Shown here: piece after piece, positions 1 to 8,230 of the stretch | Layout of the letters: each line of letters opens with the position of its first letter | Numbering within the stretch: position 1 is the first letter of the stretch | DNA from: an uncultured SAR86 cluster bacterium | GTDB lineage: Bacteria > Pseudomonadota > Gammaproteobacteria > Magnimaribacterales > Magnimaribacteraceae | Assembly (NCBI GenBank): GCA_938048695.1 | Contig: CALIUO010000025.1 | Location: 1 to 32,878, forward strand | DNA length: 32,878 nt | Direction: 5' to 3' | Position numbers and translations under genes: made by a program | Notes under the pieces: generated by a model | What the model was told of the DNA's origin: nothing | Database searches by the model: none | What the model saw: the letters and a program-made list of their open reading frames with translations, nothing else

Positions 1-127
1 TACTAAAAGGCAAATTGCAATTTGCAATACTTCCAGGAACCTTACATATACAAAATACAGAATGAAATTCACTCTTGCGCACAAAAACGTTAAAGTGGAT
101 GGTTTGAAATGGGGAATTAATTCATGA
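1..127 (+). other. Left-edge region, possibly the 3' end of an upstream gene
   Basis: No complete gene is visible here. Two plus-strand frames are open from the window edge. One runs to TGA at 63-65 and would end in the residues FAILPGTLHIQNTE. The other runs to TGA at 125-127 and overlaps the start of the next gene as ATGA. Within the latter, an ATG at 62 would give a 21-codon ORF. Either may be the tail of an upstream gene, and the sequence alone does not decide. A perfect 16-bp palindrome lies at 10-25. A GGGGA ribosome-binding site at 111-115 serves the gene at 124. Confidence 0.3.
10..25. repeat. Perfect 16-bp palindrome
   Basis: GCAAATTGCAATTTGC equals its own reverse complement. It lies about 100 bases before the oxygenase start at 124. 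A loose promoter pattern (TTGCAA at 22-27, CATATA at 45-50, 17-base spacer) overlaps its right half, so it could be an operator. It could equally lie inside the tail of an upstream gene. Confidence 0.35.
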
Positions 128-1332
128 CGACAGTATCAGAAAATAGGGCAAGTAACCTTGAATTGCCCGAAGTAGATTGGTTGGATAGAAAATTAAATCC
201 TGATAAGTTTTTTGATGATCTCTCTTACGCATTGTCAGAATTCGGATTTATGGTTTTGACTAATGCACCAGGACTGTCTGATGAATTTCAGCAACATGCA
301 TTTCGTGAAGTACGTGGATTTTTTGATGCTCCTATAGATTTAAAAAAAACCGCACATATATCAAATACACCTTATTTTCGTGGGTACAGCCTGCCAACTC
401 CAGCCGACCGAGGATTTGGTCAAGTGATTGAAGCTTTTCAGTATGGCTTCGAACAAGAGCCTTTGTGCGATTATGACGATAAAACTAAACCAATTCATCA
501 CCGACTTTTTCGAGGACCCAACACATGGCCAGATGGCAATTCACTACCTGGTTTTCGTCCTTTAATAAACGACTTGAATGACCGCTATCATCGTCTTACT
601 CATGAATTGGGCGAAGCCATTGTTGAGTCTCTAGGTGAAGATGTAATGGCATTTCGAGAGTACTTTGATTTTGAAAACCCCGACTTGGCGGCAAGTTTAA
701 ATCATAATTATGGTTTACAGGCCTTTGCGGAAGAAAACCGCGAGAATGTTAGAAAAGAATATAAAAAATTTGCTAGCGAAAAAGTGGGCGCACATATCGA
801 TGGACCTCCATTTATTGCATTATTGATTAACGATCGACCGGGATTACAAGTAGTTGCAGCAGAGGGGCAATGGATTGATGCACCCGTAACTTGTCGAACA
901 GCGCCGGGGAATTACCACGTACCCGTAATTCCAGGTTCGGTCATTGTGAACACCGGAGGGACATTAATGCACTTAAGTGAGGGCAGATATTCGGCTACAC
1001 TTCATCGAGTGAACACCACTCTGATACCCGAAGGCGAAACTAGAGTCTCTATGCCTTACTTCCTATTGCCTAAAATGGAAGGAGATTTAGTTCCTTTTGG
1101 TAAATCTGAAGCTGACTTGGTAGGTGCTGCTGGCTACGAGTCTGGACGCGACAGAGGGGCCAATGCAAGCGTTAATCGAATGGGAACTTTTCCTCAGGTT
1201 ACACGACGCTGGTGGGTTGAAGAATACGAAGAGTTACGTCAAAAGCAAAGAGATGAGGTAGAGGCCGAAACTCAAGCCGCTTTTAAGCTCGCTAAAGAGC
1301 GAGGTGAGCGTTTTAAAAAACAATTAAATTAA
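124..1332 (+). CDS. Fe(II)/2-oxoglutarate-dependent oxygenase, isopenicillin N synthase-like
   Basis: This 402-residue cytosolic protein should oxidise an unidentified substrate using O2, Fe(II) and probably 2-oxoglutarate. The C-terminal half carries the jelly-roll motif set: HID at 224-226 and His294 as the facial triad, and RVS at 307-309 as the usual 2-oxoglutarate carboxylate site. The N-terminal part (about 15-130) resembles the DIOX_N cap, with GFMVLTNAP near 41-49. GGGGA sits 8 bases before ATG 124. The next gene, a dienelactone-hydrolase-like enzyme, follows after 12 bases and is probably co-transcribed. This family ranges from beta-lactam to hormone and natural-product chemistry, so the substrate cannot be named. 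The C-terminus is long, charged and probably helical (about 365-402). Confidence 0.85.
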   Translation: MTTVSENRASNLELPEVDWLDRKLNPDKFFDDLSYALSEFGFMVLTNAPGLSDEFQQHAFREVRGFFDAPIDLKKTAHISNTPYFRGYSLPTPADRGFGQVIEAFQYGFEQEPLCDYDDKTKPIHHRLFRGPNTWPDGNSLPGFRPLINDLNDRYHRLTHELGEAIVESLGEDVMAFREYFDFENPDLAASLNHNYGLQAFAEENRENVRKEYKKFASEKVGAHIDGPPFIALLINDRPGLQVVAAEGQWIDAPVTCRTAPGNYHVPVIPGSVIVNTGGTLMHLSEGRYSATLHRVNTTLIPEGETRVSMPYFLLPKMEGDLVPFGKSEADLVGAAGYESGRDRGANASVNRMGTFPQVTRRWWVEEYEELRQKQRDEVEAETQAAFKLAKERGERFKKQLN

Positions 1333-1344
1333 GCCTAAAACCAC

Positions 1345-2277
1345 ATGAATCATCATAAATTTCAATCTGGTGATGAAGGCCTAGTTTCTTATAAGTCTTC
1401 TAATCCTTTTGAGTTTTTTCATATTTTGAATTCTACAAAATGCGATGAACAGGATATGTTTGGCTCTCTAATTTTTCCAGACGAAAAGAAAGATAAATAC
1501 CCTCTGGTTATCTGCATGCATGGAAGCATGGGGTGGAGAGGACATCACCATGAGCACTCGGTTAATTTTCTAAATAATGGCTTTGCTATATTTAGAGTAA
1601 ATAGTTTCGATGCCAGACAAGTTACATCAATCGTTGAAGATCAAATACAGGTGACGTTAGCAACAGTTATGTCCGACTGCTTCAATGCCTTGAAGATTTT
1701 GTCCAAACATCCAGACATAGATGGCTCAAAAATTTTTATTGCAGGATGGAGCCTTGGAGGCAGTACTGCAATTTATTCAGCATGGGAGCCTCTTGCAGAG
1801 AAATTGGCTCCCGATGGAGAAAGGTTTGCTGGACACTTGGCTTTCTATCCAGGTGCATTTATGTGGCCTGAAGAGATGCGCTGGAGCAAAGCACCTATCA
1901 TGACTCTTATTGGAGCTGACGACGACTATACGCCAGCTATTCTCATAGAGAAACTTTCACCCGCAATCAATGAAAATGGTGGTAACAGCAAAGTAATTAC
2001 TTATGAAGACAGCCATCACTCTTTTGATTCAATAGATCCTGTCGTTTATGTGCCTAATGCTATTGCGGTTGGACGAAGACACACTTTTGTCGGAAGAGAT
2101 GGTTCTCATTATCATGAAGACATAGAGGGCAAAAGAACGCTAATGAATGAACCACACGAGAGAACTCAGATATTCAAAGATCGGGCTAAAATTGGTGCAC
2201 ATCTAGGAAGGAACTGGCAGGCCAGAAGAGAATCTATGAAAGATTCAGTTGATTTCCTTTTATCCAATATAGATTAA
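1345..2277 (+). CDS. Dienelactone hydrolase-like alpha/beta hydrolase
   Basis: This 310-residue soluble alpha/beta hydrolase shows the oxyanion-region sequence CMHGSMGWRG (57-66) and the nucleophile elbow GWSLGG with Ser136. Asp192-194 in GADDDYTP is the likely acid, and His224 or His225 in YEDSHHSFD the base. This order matches the dienelactone hydrolase family, which opens lactone or ester bonds. Length is about 60 residues above minimal dienelactone hydrolases because of an insertion and a C-terminal tail after residue 240. It lies 12 bases downstream of the 2OG oxygenase, so it may act on that enzyme's product; this is inference. The substrate is unknown. Confidence 0.82.
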   Translation: MNHHKFQSGDEGLVSYKSSNPFEFFHILNSTKCDEQDMFGSLIFPDEKKDKYPLVICMHGSMGWRGHHHEHSVNFLNNGFAIFRVNSFDARQVTSIVEDQIQVTLATVMSDCFNALKILSKHPDIDGSKIFIAGWSLGGSTAIYSAWEPLAEKLAPDGERFAGHLAFYPGAFMWPEEMRWSKAPIMTLIGADDDYTPAILIEKLSPAINENGGNSKVITYEDSHHSFDSIDPVVYVPNAIAVGRRHTFVGRDGSHYHEDIEGKRTLMNEPHERTQIFKDRAKIGAHLGRNWQARRESMKDSVDFLLSNID

Positions 2278-2289
2278 TTATAATAATGA

Positions 2290-2868
2290 TTATTTATGAG
2301 CCTGGATGCAATGCATTACAAGACCAAAGGTCATTTCAATCCAGGGTTTAAAATTTCCAGTAACACCTCTTCTGCCTAGTTGCTCTGCTATCCCGCCCAC
2401 TAAGGCAACAAGGTATTGCGACAAGAAAGTGTCTGCCTGTTCATCAATATATCCATTTAACCTTAAATAAGAGTCAATGCTTATACTTATTCTATTTAGC
2501 TGAGCGGAATACTTTAAATCTGAACTAAAAGGAATTTCGTAGAGTGAAGATTCTGTAAGAAAGAAATATTCGATAGCCTTATAAAGGCGTTGTTCTGGTT
2601 TAAATTTATCATCAAAAAGAAGTTTTTCTACATTTTCTATCATTTCGTTAACTGCTCTTATTTCTAATTCCAGTAGTATTGATTGCTTATTAGGAAAGTA
2701 CTGATATAGCGATCCGACGCTTACTCCTGCCTCCGCCGATACCCGGTTGGTGGTAAATTTCTCATAGGGATGTTTTTTCAAAACGCGAATAGATGCTTCA
2801 ATTATATTATCAACCATTAGTCTTGACCTTGTTTGCTTGGGTTTTTTTCTTAAAAGAGCTGCTTTCAT
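2290..2868 (-). CDS. TetR-family transcriptional regulator
   Basis: This 192-residue protein has an N-terminal TetR helix-turn-helix (about 17-65). The recognition stretch FTTNRVSAEAGVSVGSLYQY leads into FPNKQSIL, which is highly typical of TetR_N. The remainder is a helical ligand-binding and dimer domain with no recognisable ligand. It is divergent from the exported amine oxidase gene, and the 60-base gap holds a 9-bp-arm inverted repeat that reaches its own start codon. Autoregulation and control of the amine oxidase are therefore likely. It converges with the dienelactone hydrolase gene, with 12 bases between the stops. Confidence 0.9.
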   Translation of the reverse strand: MKAALLRKKPKQTRSRLMVDNIIEASIRVLKKHPYEKFTTNRVSAEAGVSVGSLYQYFPNKQSILLELEIRAVNEMIENVEKLLFDDKFKPEQRLYKAIEYFFLTESSLYEIPFSSDLKYSAQLNRISISIDSYLRLNGYIDEQADTFLSQYLVALVGGIAEQLGRRGVTGNFKPWIEMTFGLVMHCIQAHK

Positions 2869-2904
2869 AATGCGAGTTTCTATTGCGAATAATTGCTCGT
2901 ATTA
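2868..2904. promoter_or_regulatory. Inverted-repeat operator candidate in TetR/amine-oxidase divergent promoter
   Basis: TAATGCGAG at 2868-2876 faces CTCGTATTA at 2896-2904. These are 9-bp arms with one mismatch and a 19-base centre. On the minus strand a perfect TATAAT (2906-2901) lies about 32 bases before the TetR start. On the plus strand TATTAT (2900-2905) lies about 24 bases before the amine oxidase ATG. Both -10 boxes overlap the right arm, as expected for a TetR-type repressor blocking both genes. No good -35 is visible for either. Confidence 0.45.
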
Positions 2905-2928
2905 TATTGCTAATGGGGAGGTTTGGTT

Positions 2929-4290
2929 ATGAAACTGTTTAATTTATTTTTATTATTAATTTTATCTATATTTTCAAGTGTGACTTATACAGAATCGCAG
3001 CACAATCAAGTAATTATTGTAGGTGCTGGAATAGCCGGGCTGGGAGCCGCAAAAGAACTTCATGACTCAGGCTATAGTGTAACTGTCCTCGAGGCAAGTG
3101 AACGAATCGGAGGAAGAATTTACACCGATAGGTCTCTAGGATTTCCTGTAGAGAGAGGTGCAAATTGGATTCACAGCAATAAATTAGACAGTAATCGCTT
3201 AATGGGACTGAAAGATCAGTTAAATATAAAAACAAATATTACACCATTGAGCCCCATGGGCTTTCAACTCTTTAACAAAGATGGCGATTCTGTAAGCTTG
3301 ACTGAAGCAGAGTTCAATAAAATTGATACAAGAATAGGCTTAGCCGCTTATGCAGCTTCCTTTTTTCTGCCCTCTAGCACGCTTAAGGACATTATAGATT
3401 CCTTGAGAAATATGGGCCTATTATCCTTCGCCCCAAATGTTGTCCTTCAAGCTTATCTTCAGAACATAGAGCTTAGTGCTGCAGAGGATATTGAAAAGCT
3501 ACCTATAGGTGCTCTAATAGCTGAAGCTGAGTATATGGAAATCGCTGGAGAGGACGAAGAAGTTTTCGGAGGCTTTGATCAATTTACAAACCACCTATCC
3601 CAAGGTTTAGACATAAGGCTTAACAATCCAGTTACAAAGATAGACTACTCTTCCGATAGGGTTGACGTGTATGTAAAAGATATCAAATATTCCGCCGATG
3701 CTGTTATTGTCACGGTTCCCTTGGGAGTATTGCAACAAGGAATGATTAAATTTCTTCCGGAACTCACATCGGCTAAGCAAGAAGCAATTAATGGCATAAA
3801 TTGGGGAAATGTTAATAAAGTTGTATTTCAATTTCCTTATAATTTTTGGGGTGAATCTAAGAACATTTTTATTGAGAGAGAAGATCGTCATGCTTTTACC
3901 ACCTGGCTTAGCAATGAGGTTATATCTGGAAAACCTATTCTTTATTCGTTTTATTCAGGAGATTTTTCAAGGGCAATGGAAGATCAACCTGATGAATTTA
4001 TTATTGAGAAGGCAATGAATTCTCTGCGTTCAGCATATGGTCAAGAAATACCCAATCCTGAAAACTATCTAATAACAAGATGGGGCAAAGAGCCTTATAT
4101 CCTTGGATCTTATTCAAGTGCTGGGCATAATCAAGACGATGAGAAATTACGAACAGAGTTAGGACGCCCACTTGTTAACAAAGTTTTTTTTGCCGGAGAG
4201 GCTACAAGTCTTGACGAATATGGCTTTGCTCATGCCGCTCTTTTCACAGGTTTAAGAGAGGCTGAAAAGATTAAAGTCATTTATCCCTAG
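2929..4290 (+). CDS. Exported flavin-containing amine oxidase
   Basis: The start is placed at ATG 2929, because GGGGAGG at 2915-2921 gives a 7-base spacing. The in-frame TTG at 2923 would be only one base from it. The 453-residue product begins with a hydrophobic signal peptide (about 1-20). A Rossmann FAD-binding motif VGAGIAGLGAAKEL follows, then the GG motif ASERIGGRIYTD and GANWIHS. The C-terminal FFAGEATS...GFAHAALFTG segment is the FAD-contacting motif of the monoamine/polyamine oxidase superfamily. The reaction is oxidative deamination of an amine with H2O2 release, probably in the periplasm. Spermine oxidases and LSD-type enzymes share these motifs, so the amine is not identifiable. 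The divergent TetR gene probably regulates it. Confidence 0.85.
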   Translation: MKLFNLFLLLILSIFSSVTYTESQHNQVIIVGAGIAGLGAAKELHDSGYSVTVLEASERIGGRIYTDRSLGFPVERGANWIHSNKLDSNRLMGLKDQLNIKTNITPLSPMGFQLFNKDGDSVSLTEAEFNKIDTRIGLAAYAASFFLPSSTLKDIIDSLRNMGLLSFAPNVVLQAYLQNIELSAAEDIEKLPIGALIAEAEYMEIAGEDEEVFGGFDQFTNHLSQGLDIRLNNPVTKIDYSSDRVDVYVKDIKYSADAVIVTVPLGVLQQGMIKFLPELTSAKQEAINGINWGNVNKVVFQFPYNFWGESKNIFIEREDRHAFTTWLSNEVISGKPILYSFYSGDFSRAMEDQPDEFIIEKAMNSLRSAYGQEIPNPENYLITRWGKEPYILGSYSSAGHNQDDEKLRTELGRPLVNKVFFAGEATSLDEYGFAHAALFTGLREAEKIKVIYP

Positions 4291-4353
4291 TATAGAAAAG
4301 ACACGCCTTTCTTCAGGAGAGAAGATATAACAATAGTTTGTATTATTTACGCT

Positions 4354-4359
4354 TATAAT
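4354..4359 (+). promoter_or_regulatory. Perfect -10 box candidate before MerC-like gene
   Basis: TATAAT lies 28 bases upstream of ATG 4388 in the 97-base gap after the amine oxidase gene. No convincing -35 lies 16-18 bases upstream, so the call rests on the -10 hexamer and its position. It would give a 5' leader of roughly 20 bases. Confidence 0.3.
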
Positions 4360-4387
4360 TTAAAGTTCTTCGCCCCAAGAAGAAATT

Positions 4388-4786
4388 ATGAGACTATCAC
4401 AAGAATATTCTGACAAAACAGCGATTAGCTTATCGGCGCTATGTTTAGCGCATTGCCTCCTTGTGCCGTCTTTTTTAGTTTTTCTATCTGGCTATGTATC
4501 ACTTTCATACAATAACGAGTTAATACACTACGCTATTTTGTTTATTGCAATTCCCGTGAGTCTTTATGCTTTAATAACTGGAGTAAGAAATCATGAATCT
4601 TATGCATATTTATATGCAGGTCTCGTTGGCATTGCCGTCCTTATTTTGGCAGTTACTCTTGGAGCCCAAATCTGGGGTGAAACCGGCGAAAAGGCTCTGA
4701 CCGCTGTAGGCGCGATATTGGTAGCTATTTCACATTTTAAAAACTACAGACTCTGTAGAGAAGTAGAGTGCGATAACTGCCATTAA
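4388..4786 (+). CDS. MerC-domain small membrane protein
   Basis: This 132-residue inner-membrane protein has about four hydrophobic segments (roughly 13-34, 44-63, 70-91 and 102-117). The first contains SALCLAHCLLVP with Cys19, His22 and Cys23, the signature of the MerC family, whose founding members carry Hg(II) across the membrane. The C-terminus ends in CREVECDNCH, adding Cys123, Cys128 and Cys131 as a possible metal-binding tail. No MerR, MerA or MerT is nearby, so mercury resistance should not be assumed. Such stand-alone members are widespread and their cargo is uncertain. It has a weak AAGAAG ribosome-binding site and a good -10 box upstream. Confidence 0.7.
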   Translation: MRLSQEYSDKTAISLSALCLAHCLLVPSFLVFLSGYVSLSYNNELIHYAILFIAIPVSLYALITGVRNHESYAYLYAGLVGIAVLILAVTLGAQIWGETGEKALTAVGAILVAISHFKNYRLCREVECDNCH

Positions 4787-4876
4787 AGGTTAAGGGCTAC
4801 ATACTCTCCATTTCTTCAGCAATAATTAATTTGTTATTCACCTCAATCAAGAGCTAATATGTCTCTAGGAGGAGAA

Positions 4877-5398
4877 ATGAGAAGAATCATAACCGGACAT
4901 AATGAAGATGGAAAATCAGTTGTTTCAATTGAAGGTCCGCCATCAAGGTCGCTAGGAGAGGATGCTGGGGGATTATACGAAATATGGAATACTGATGGAG
5001 GGGGCTTTGACACTAAGTCTCTAGAAGATAGGGCAGATATAGACGTTGTATTATCACCTTCTAAAGGGGGCACCAAGATTAGATATTTTCAAATTAACCC
5101 AATCCCCGAAGGTGTTCCACCTGAAGTAATAGAGGCATCTACAGCAGCAGCTTTTGAGAAGATGGGCGCTGCACATCATCGAGTTGATACTTCACGAAAT
5201 GCCGCTATGCATGAAACAGATACCATTGATTACATTATCTTACTCAAAGGCGATGTGACTTTGGTGCTTGATGAAGAAGAGATTAAGGTAAATCCTCATG
5301 ATATCGTGGTGCAAAGAGGCACCAATCATGCATGGGTCAATAACGGCACTGAACCAGCTTTGTTAATAGCTGTACTAATAGATAGTAGTCTCGTCTGA
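4877..5398 (+). CDS. Cupin-domain protein
   Basis: The start is chosen at ATG 4877 because AGGAGG at 4867-4872 precedes it. The upstream in-frame ATG at 4859 lacks a site and would place the ribosome-binding site inside the gene. The product is about 173 residues and opens with MRRIITGHNEDGKSV, typical of this cupin group. The double-stranded beta-helix core lies in the C-terminal half: MHETDTIDYIILLKGDVTL, then HDIVVQRGTNHAWVNN. The histidines in these stretches are likely metal ligands. The family includes small-molecule dioxygenase or isomerase-like proteins, but the reaction here is unknown. It is followed after 12 bases by a small membrane-protein gene. Confidence 0.75.
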   Translation: MRRIITGHNEDGKSVVSIEGPPSRSLGEDAGGLYEIWNTDGGGFDTKSLEDRADIDVVLSPSKGGTKIRYFQINPIPEGVPPEVIEASTAAAFEKMGAAHHRVDTSRNAAMHETDTIDYIILLKGDVTLVLDEEEIKVNPHDIVVQRGTNHAWVNNGTEPALLIAVLIDSSLV

Positions 5399-5410
5399 TA
5401 AAACGGCTTG

Positions 5411-5830
5411 GTGACTAAATACTTAACAACTATATGTTTGTTAGGAGGGGGCGTCCTTCCTATATTGGTTGATGTCAATACCTCGCATTTGTTAAATCCT
5501 GACTGGGACTCTCATGCTCGAGTTCATGAAGCATGGAGACTATCCACTAACTTTTTAATATTTTCCTTGGGAGTCTATTTATTATGGAAGAAAGATAAGG
5601 AGATCCTTGGAGGTTTGATGAGTCTTTGCATTCATTCTGGTTTTGTTATCGGCGCATTATTGATGCCCTTGTATGGCGGAGATCCTGTAGGTGAAGGCAT
5701 CCCTGAACCAGAGATTTTGATGGTGCCATTAAATGTATTCTTTTTTAGCTTTATGTTCCTCATGCAAAGCATGGTTATAGCGTTAGTGATGAAAAAAAAG
5801 AATAAGTCTCTAGCTGGAGAGCTGGGCTAA
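5411..5830 (+). CDS. Small polytopic membrane protein, function unknown
   Basis: The protein has about 139 residues and begins at GTG 5411 or the adjacent TTG 5408. No clear ribosome-binding site is present, so translation may depend on the cupin gene that ends 12 bases earlier. Four hydrophobic segments are evident. Between the first two is a conserved-looking stretch HLLNPDWDSHARVHEAW, probably on one membrane face, whose His, Asp and Arg residues could be functional. A lysine-rich segment (MKKKNK) near the C-terminus should be cytoplasmic. I do not recognise a characterised function. It converges with the DUF885 gene with 8 bases between stops. Confidence 0.65.
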   Translation: MTKYLTTICLLGGGVLPILVDVNTSHLLNPDWDSHARVHEAWRLSTNFLIFSLGVYLLWKKDKEILGGLMSLCIHSGFVIGALLMPLYGGDPVGEGIPEPEILMVPLNVFFFSFMFLMQSMVIALVMKKKNKSLAGELG

Positions 5831-5838
5831 GAAATGAA

Positions 5839-7665
5839 CTAATCGCTAACTTCTGCTTTTATCCATTCATCAATCAAATCTTCCAATATAAATAAAGGCA
5901 CTATCCCTTGATTTAAAACTAAGGAGTGAAATTTTTTTAGGTCAAATTTATCACCCATTTTATTTATCGCCCTATCCCTAAGCTCTAAAATTTTAAGCAT
6001 ACCCATTTTGTAGCTGGTAGCTTGAGCCGGCCAGACTATATATCTTTCTATTTCAACCCTTACTTCGGTATCAGACATTCCAGTCGTTTTCTTCATATAT
6101 TCCATGGCTTTTTCCCTTGTCCACTTCTTATAATGCAAGCCTGTATCAACGACTAGTCTGTTTGCCCTGAACATTTCACTTTGAAGAACCCCCAATTCAT
6201 CGTACAAGTCCTTTGTCATACCTACCTCTACAGCCAATTGCTCGGAGTATAGAGCCCAACCCTCAGTAAATGCAGACGTCCTGTAGCCAAGCCTTCTGTA
6301 TAAGGTCAAATCTTCGTTTTCAAGATTAAGGGCAATTTGAAAATGATGTCCTGGCACCGCCTCATGAAATGTTAGTGTTCTCATTCCAAATTTAGGAGTT
6401 TGTTTTATGTCATAAAGATTTGCATAAAACACTCCTGGACGAGACCCATCTAAACTTGGAGATTGATAATATCCCCCTGCAGCAGTTTTTTCCGAATATT
6501 CTGGCACCGCCCTTACTTCAACAGGGCTTTTCGGGAATTCTTCAAAGTAGGGCCTAACATCTTGTTCGGCTTCCTTAACCATTTGATTGTAGTCACGAAT
6601 GACAATCTCTTTTCTGTCCGGCGTATCTTCATATAAAAATTTGGGATCCTCATTTAGATCATTCATCATTTCGCCAATTGGTTTATTCACCTCATAACCA
6701 AGCTCTACGAATATTTCCTTCATTCTATTGCCAATTCTCGCCACCTCTTCTAAACCTATTTTATGAATTTCTTCAGCCGAGTAATCGGTGGTGGTGTAAG
6801 ACTTAAGCCTTAAGTTATAGAAATCATCACCTTCAGGAAGAGACCAGACACCATGATGCAAGTTGGCGTTCTCGTAGTTTTTTAACATGAATTCCAAGAT
6901 TAATTTAAAACCTAACTTAACTTCCGTCTCAATAGTTGTGCTCAGGTCTTGTAAAAGTATATTTTTTTCAGCTTCTGATATATCAATTTCACTTATTTTT
7001 TTTATAAATATTTGCATTAGTGGATTCTCAGAATCTTCGTAGCCAATAAGCTCTCTAAGCTGTCCTATTACATGGTCAAAAACAAATCTAGGAGCGAATA
7101 TTCCCAGTTTTTTTTGTTCTTCAAGCCAAATAAGGTTGGCTTTCAAGGCATCATCAAACATCTTAACTCTAGCAATATAGTCTTCCGCTTCTCGTCCATT
7201 TCTGATTGGGTGCGTATCTGTCATGAATTCAACAAGATTTAAGTGATTGCCACTGATCTGATTAAAGGGATAGCTGTGGTATCTAAATCTTTCAAATCTT
7301 TCAATATCTAACTCAGTATCAAATACAGCTATTTTGTGAGTAATTTTCTGATTTGAACTCAGTTTATTAACTTTATAGCTTTTTAGAGTATCCAGGCGCT
7401 GTAAGTTATCTCTATAATTCTTTTCATCATCTTCTAGGCTAGAGATGGATAGTTTTTGATTATGTCCAAGTATGGGGCTGAAGTCATCGAATATACCTAG
7501 ATAGGTCATATATTCAGGTGAATCAAAGACGCCAACGATCAATTCTTTGGCTAGAAAATGATCAAGTGAATAAGGCTTTTTAGAGAACAGATTCATAAGA
7601 TAAAGTGAAGACATCACCAATATAATAAAAATCAGGTATCCGAAATATTTAAGAGTCCTTTGCAT
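5839..7665 (-). CDS. DUF885-family membrane-anchored metallopeptidase-like protein
   Basis: This 608-residue protein has one N-terminal hydrophobic segment (about 8-27), acting as an uncleaved anchor or signal peptide, so the body should be periplasmic. The diagnostic motif is TFHEAVPGHHFQ, the HExxPGH zinc-site signature of DUF885. Downstream GWALYSEQLA fits the glutamate-bearing helix of the family. DUF885 proteins are thought to be zinc-dependent peptidases distantly related to thermolysin-like enzymes. Length matches the family. GGGAG precedes ATG 7665. It stands alone on the minus strand between two plus-strand blocks, and no substrate can be inferred. Confidence 0.85.
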   Translation of the reverse strand: MQRTLKYFGYLIFIILVMSSLYLMNLFSKKPYSLDHFLAKELIVGVFDSPEYMTYLGIFDDFSPILGHNQKLSISSLEDDEKNYRDNLQRLDTLKSYKVNKLSSNQKITHKIAVFDTELDIERFERFRYHSYPFNQISGNHLNLVEFMTDTHPIRNGREAEDYIARVKMFDDALKANLIWLEEQKKLGIFAPRFVFDHVIGQLRELIGYEDSENPLMQIFIKKISEIDISEAEKNILLQDLSTTIETEVKLGFKLILEFMLKNYENANLHHGVWSLPEGDDFYNLRLKSYTTTDYSAEEIHKIGLEEVARIGNRMKEIFVELGYEVNKPIGEMMNDLNEDPKFLYEDTPDRKEIVIRDYNQMVKEAEQDVRPYFEEFPKSPVEVRAVPEYSEKTAAGGYYQSPSLDGSRPGVFYANLYDIKQTPKFGMRTLTFHEAVPGHHFQIALNLENEDLTLYRRLGYRTSAFTEGWALYSEQLAVEVGMTKDLYDELGVLQSEMFRANRLVVDTGLHYKKWTREKAMEYMKKTTGMSDTEVRVEIERYIVWPAQATSYKMGMLKILELRDRAINKMGDKFDLKKFHSLVLNQGIVPLFILEDLIDEWIKAEVSD

Positions 7666-7823
7666 TTACATCTCCCGAGTTGAGAACTTTTCAAGGAAAA
7701 CCAGTTGCCCATTCATAAAATTCTTTTTACTAACTCATTTAATCTACTGCTTTATTATAGAATGAAAGGACTCTTTAATAAGAAATTGCATTATGAACTT
7801 TTGATTTAACCATTGAGGTATAT

Positions 7824-8219
7824 ATGAAATATTTAGTTTTTTTAATTTTTTCCTTTTCAATCTCCTTGAAGGCAGACATCTATGAGATAAGAGATTATAC
7901 GATCGAAGAAGAATGGTTTGACGCCTATGTTTACTGGGCTGAAAACCATTTTATGCCCTATGGAAATGAGCGCATCGAAATAATAGATTTTTGGGTAAGC
8001 ACAGGTGAAGACGCAATAGTCGAAGGAACAAACCCAATTGTATCTCCCAACGGACAGCCAAATGTTACCTGGGTTGCTAAATACAAAAATAGAGCTGAGA
8101 GAGATGCTTTCTTTGCAAATTTAGATGTAGATCCTGAGTGGGAGAAAGTGTGGTCTAAGCATCCAAACCCAGATGCCTATATTCACTCTAATGCTAGATT
8201 TTTCGTTTCAGTGAAATAA
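7824..8219 (+). CDS. Exported NIPSNAP-like protein
   Basis: The 131-residue protein starts with a signal peptide (MKYLVFLIFSFSISLKA, cleavage near 17). The mature part, IYEIRDYTI...W, then VTWVAKYKNRAERDAFFANL and a DPEWEKVW stretch, follows the layout of the NIPSNAP ferredoxin-like (dimeric alpha-beta barrel) family. NIPSNAP proteins have no single agreed activity. A periplasmic location is unusual for the fold but recurs in the ABM-type protein two genes downstream. It is first of six same-strand genes with short gaps. GAGGT upstream of ATG 7824 is a reasonable ribosome-binding site. Confidence 0.65.
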   Translation: MKYLVFLIFSFSISLKADIYEIRDYTIEEEWFDAYVYWAENHFMPYGNERIEIIDFWVSTGEDAIVEGTNPIVSPNGQPNVTWVAKYKNRAERDAFFANLDVDPEWEKVWSKHPNPDAYIHSNARFFVSVK

Positions 8220-8230
8220 TTAAATAATTT

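Noticed and set aside
3607-3891. 94-codon minus-strand ORF
   Set aside because: It is antisense inside the amine oxidase gene, with low-complexity composition typical of shadow frames.
4388-4786. A mercury-resistance operon
   Set aside because: Only the MerC-like gene is present. No MerR, MerT, MerP or MerA is encoded nearby.
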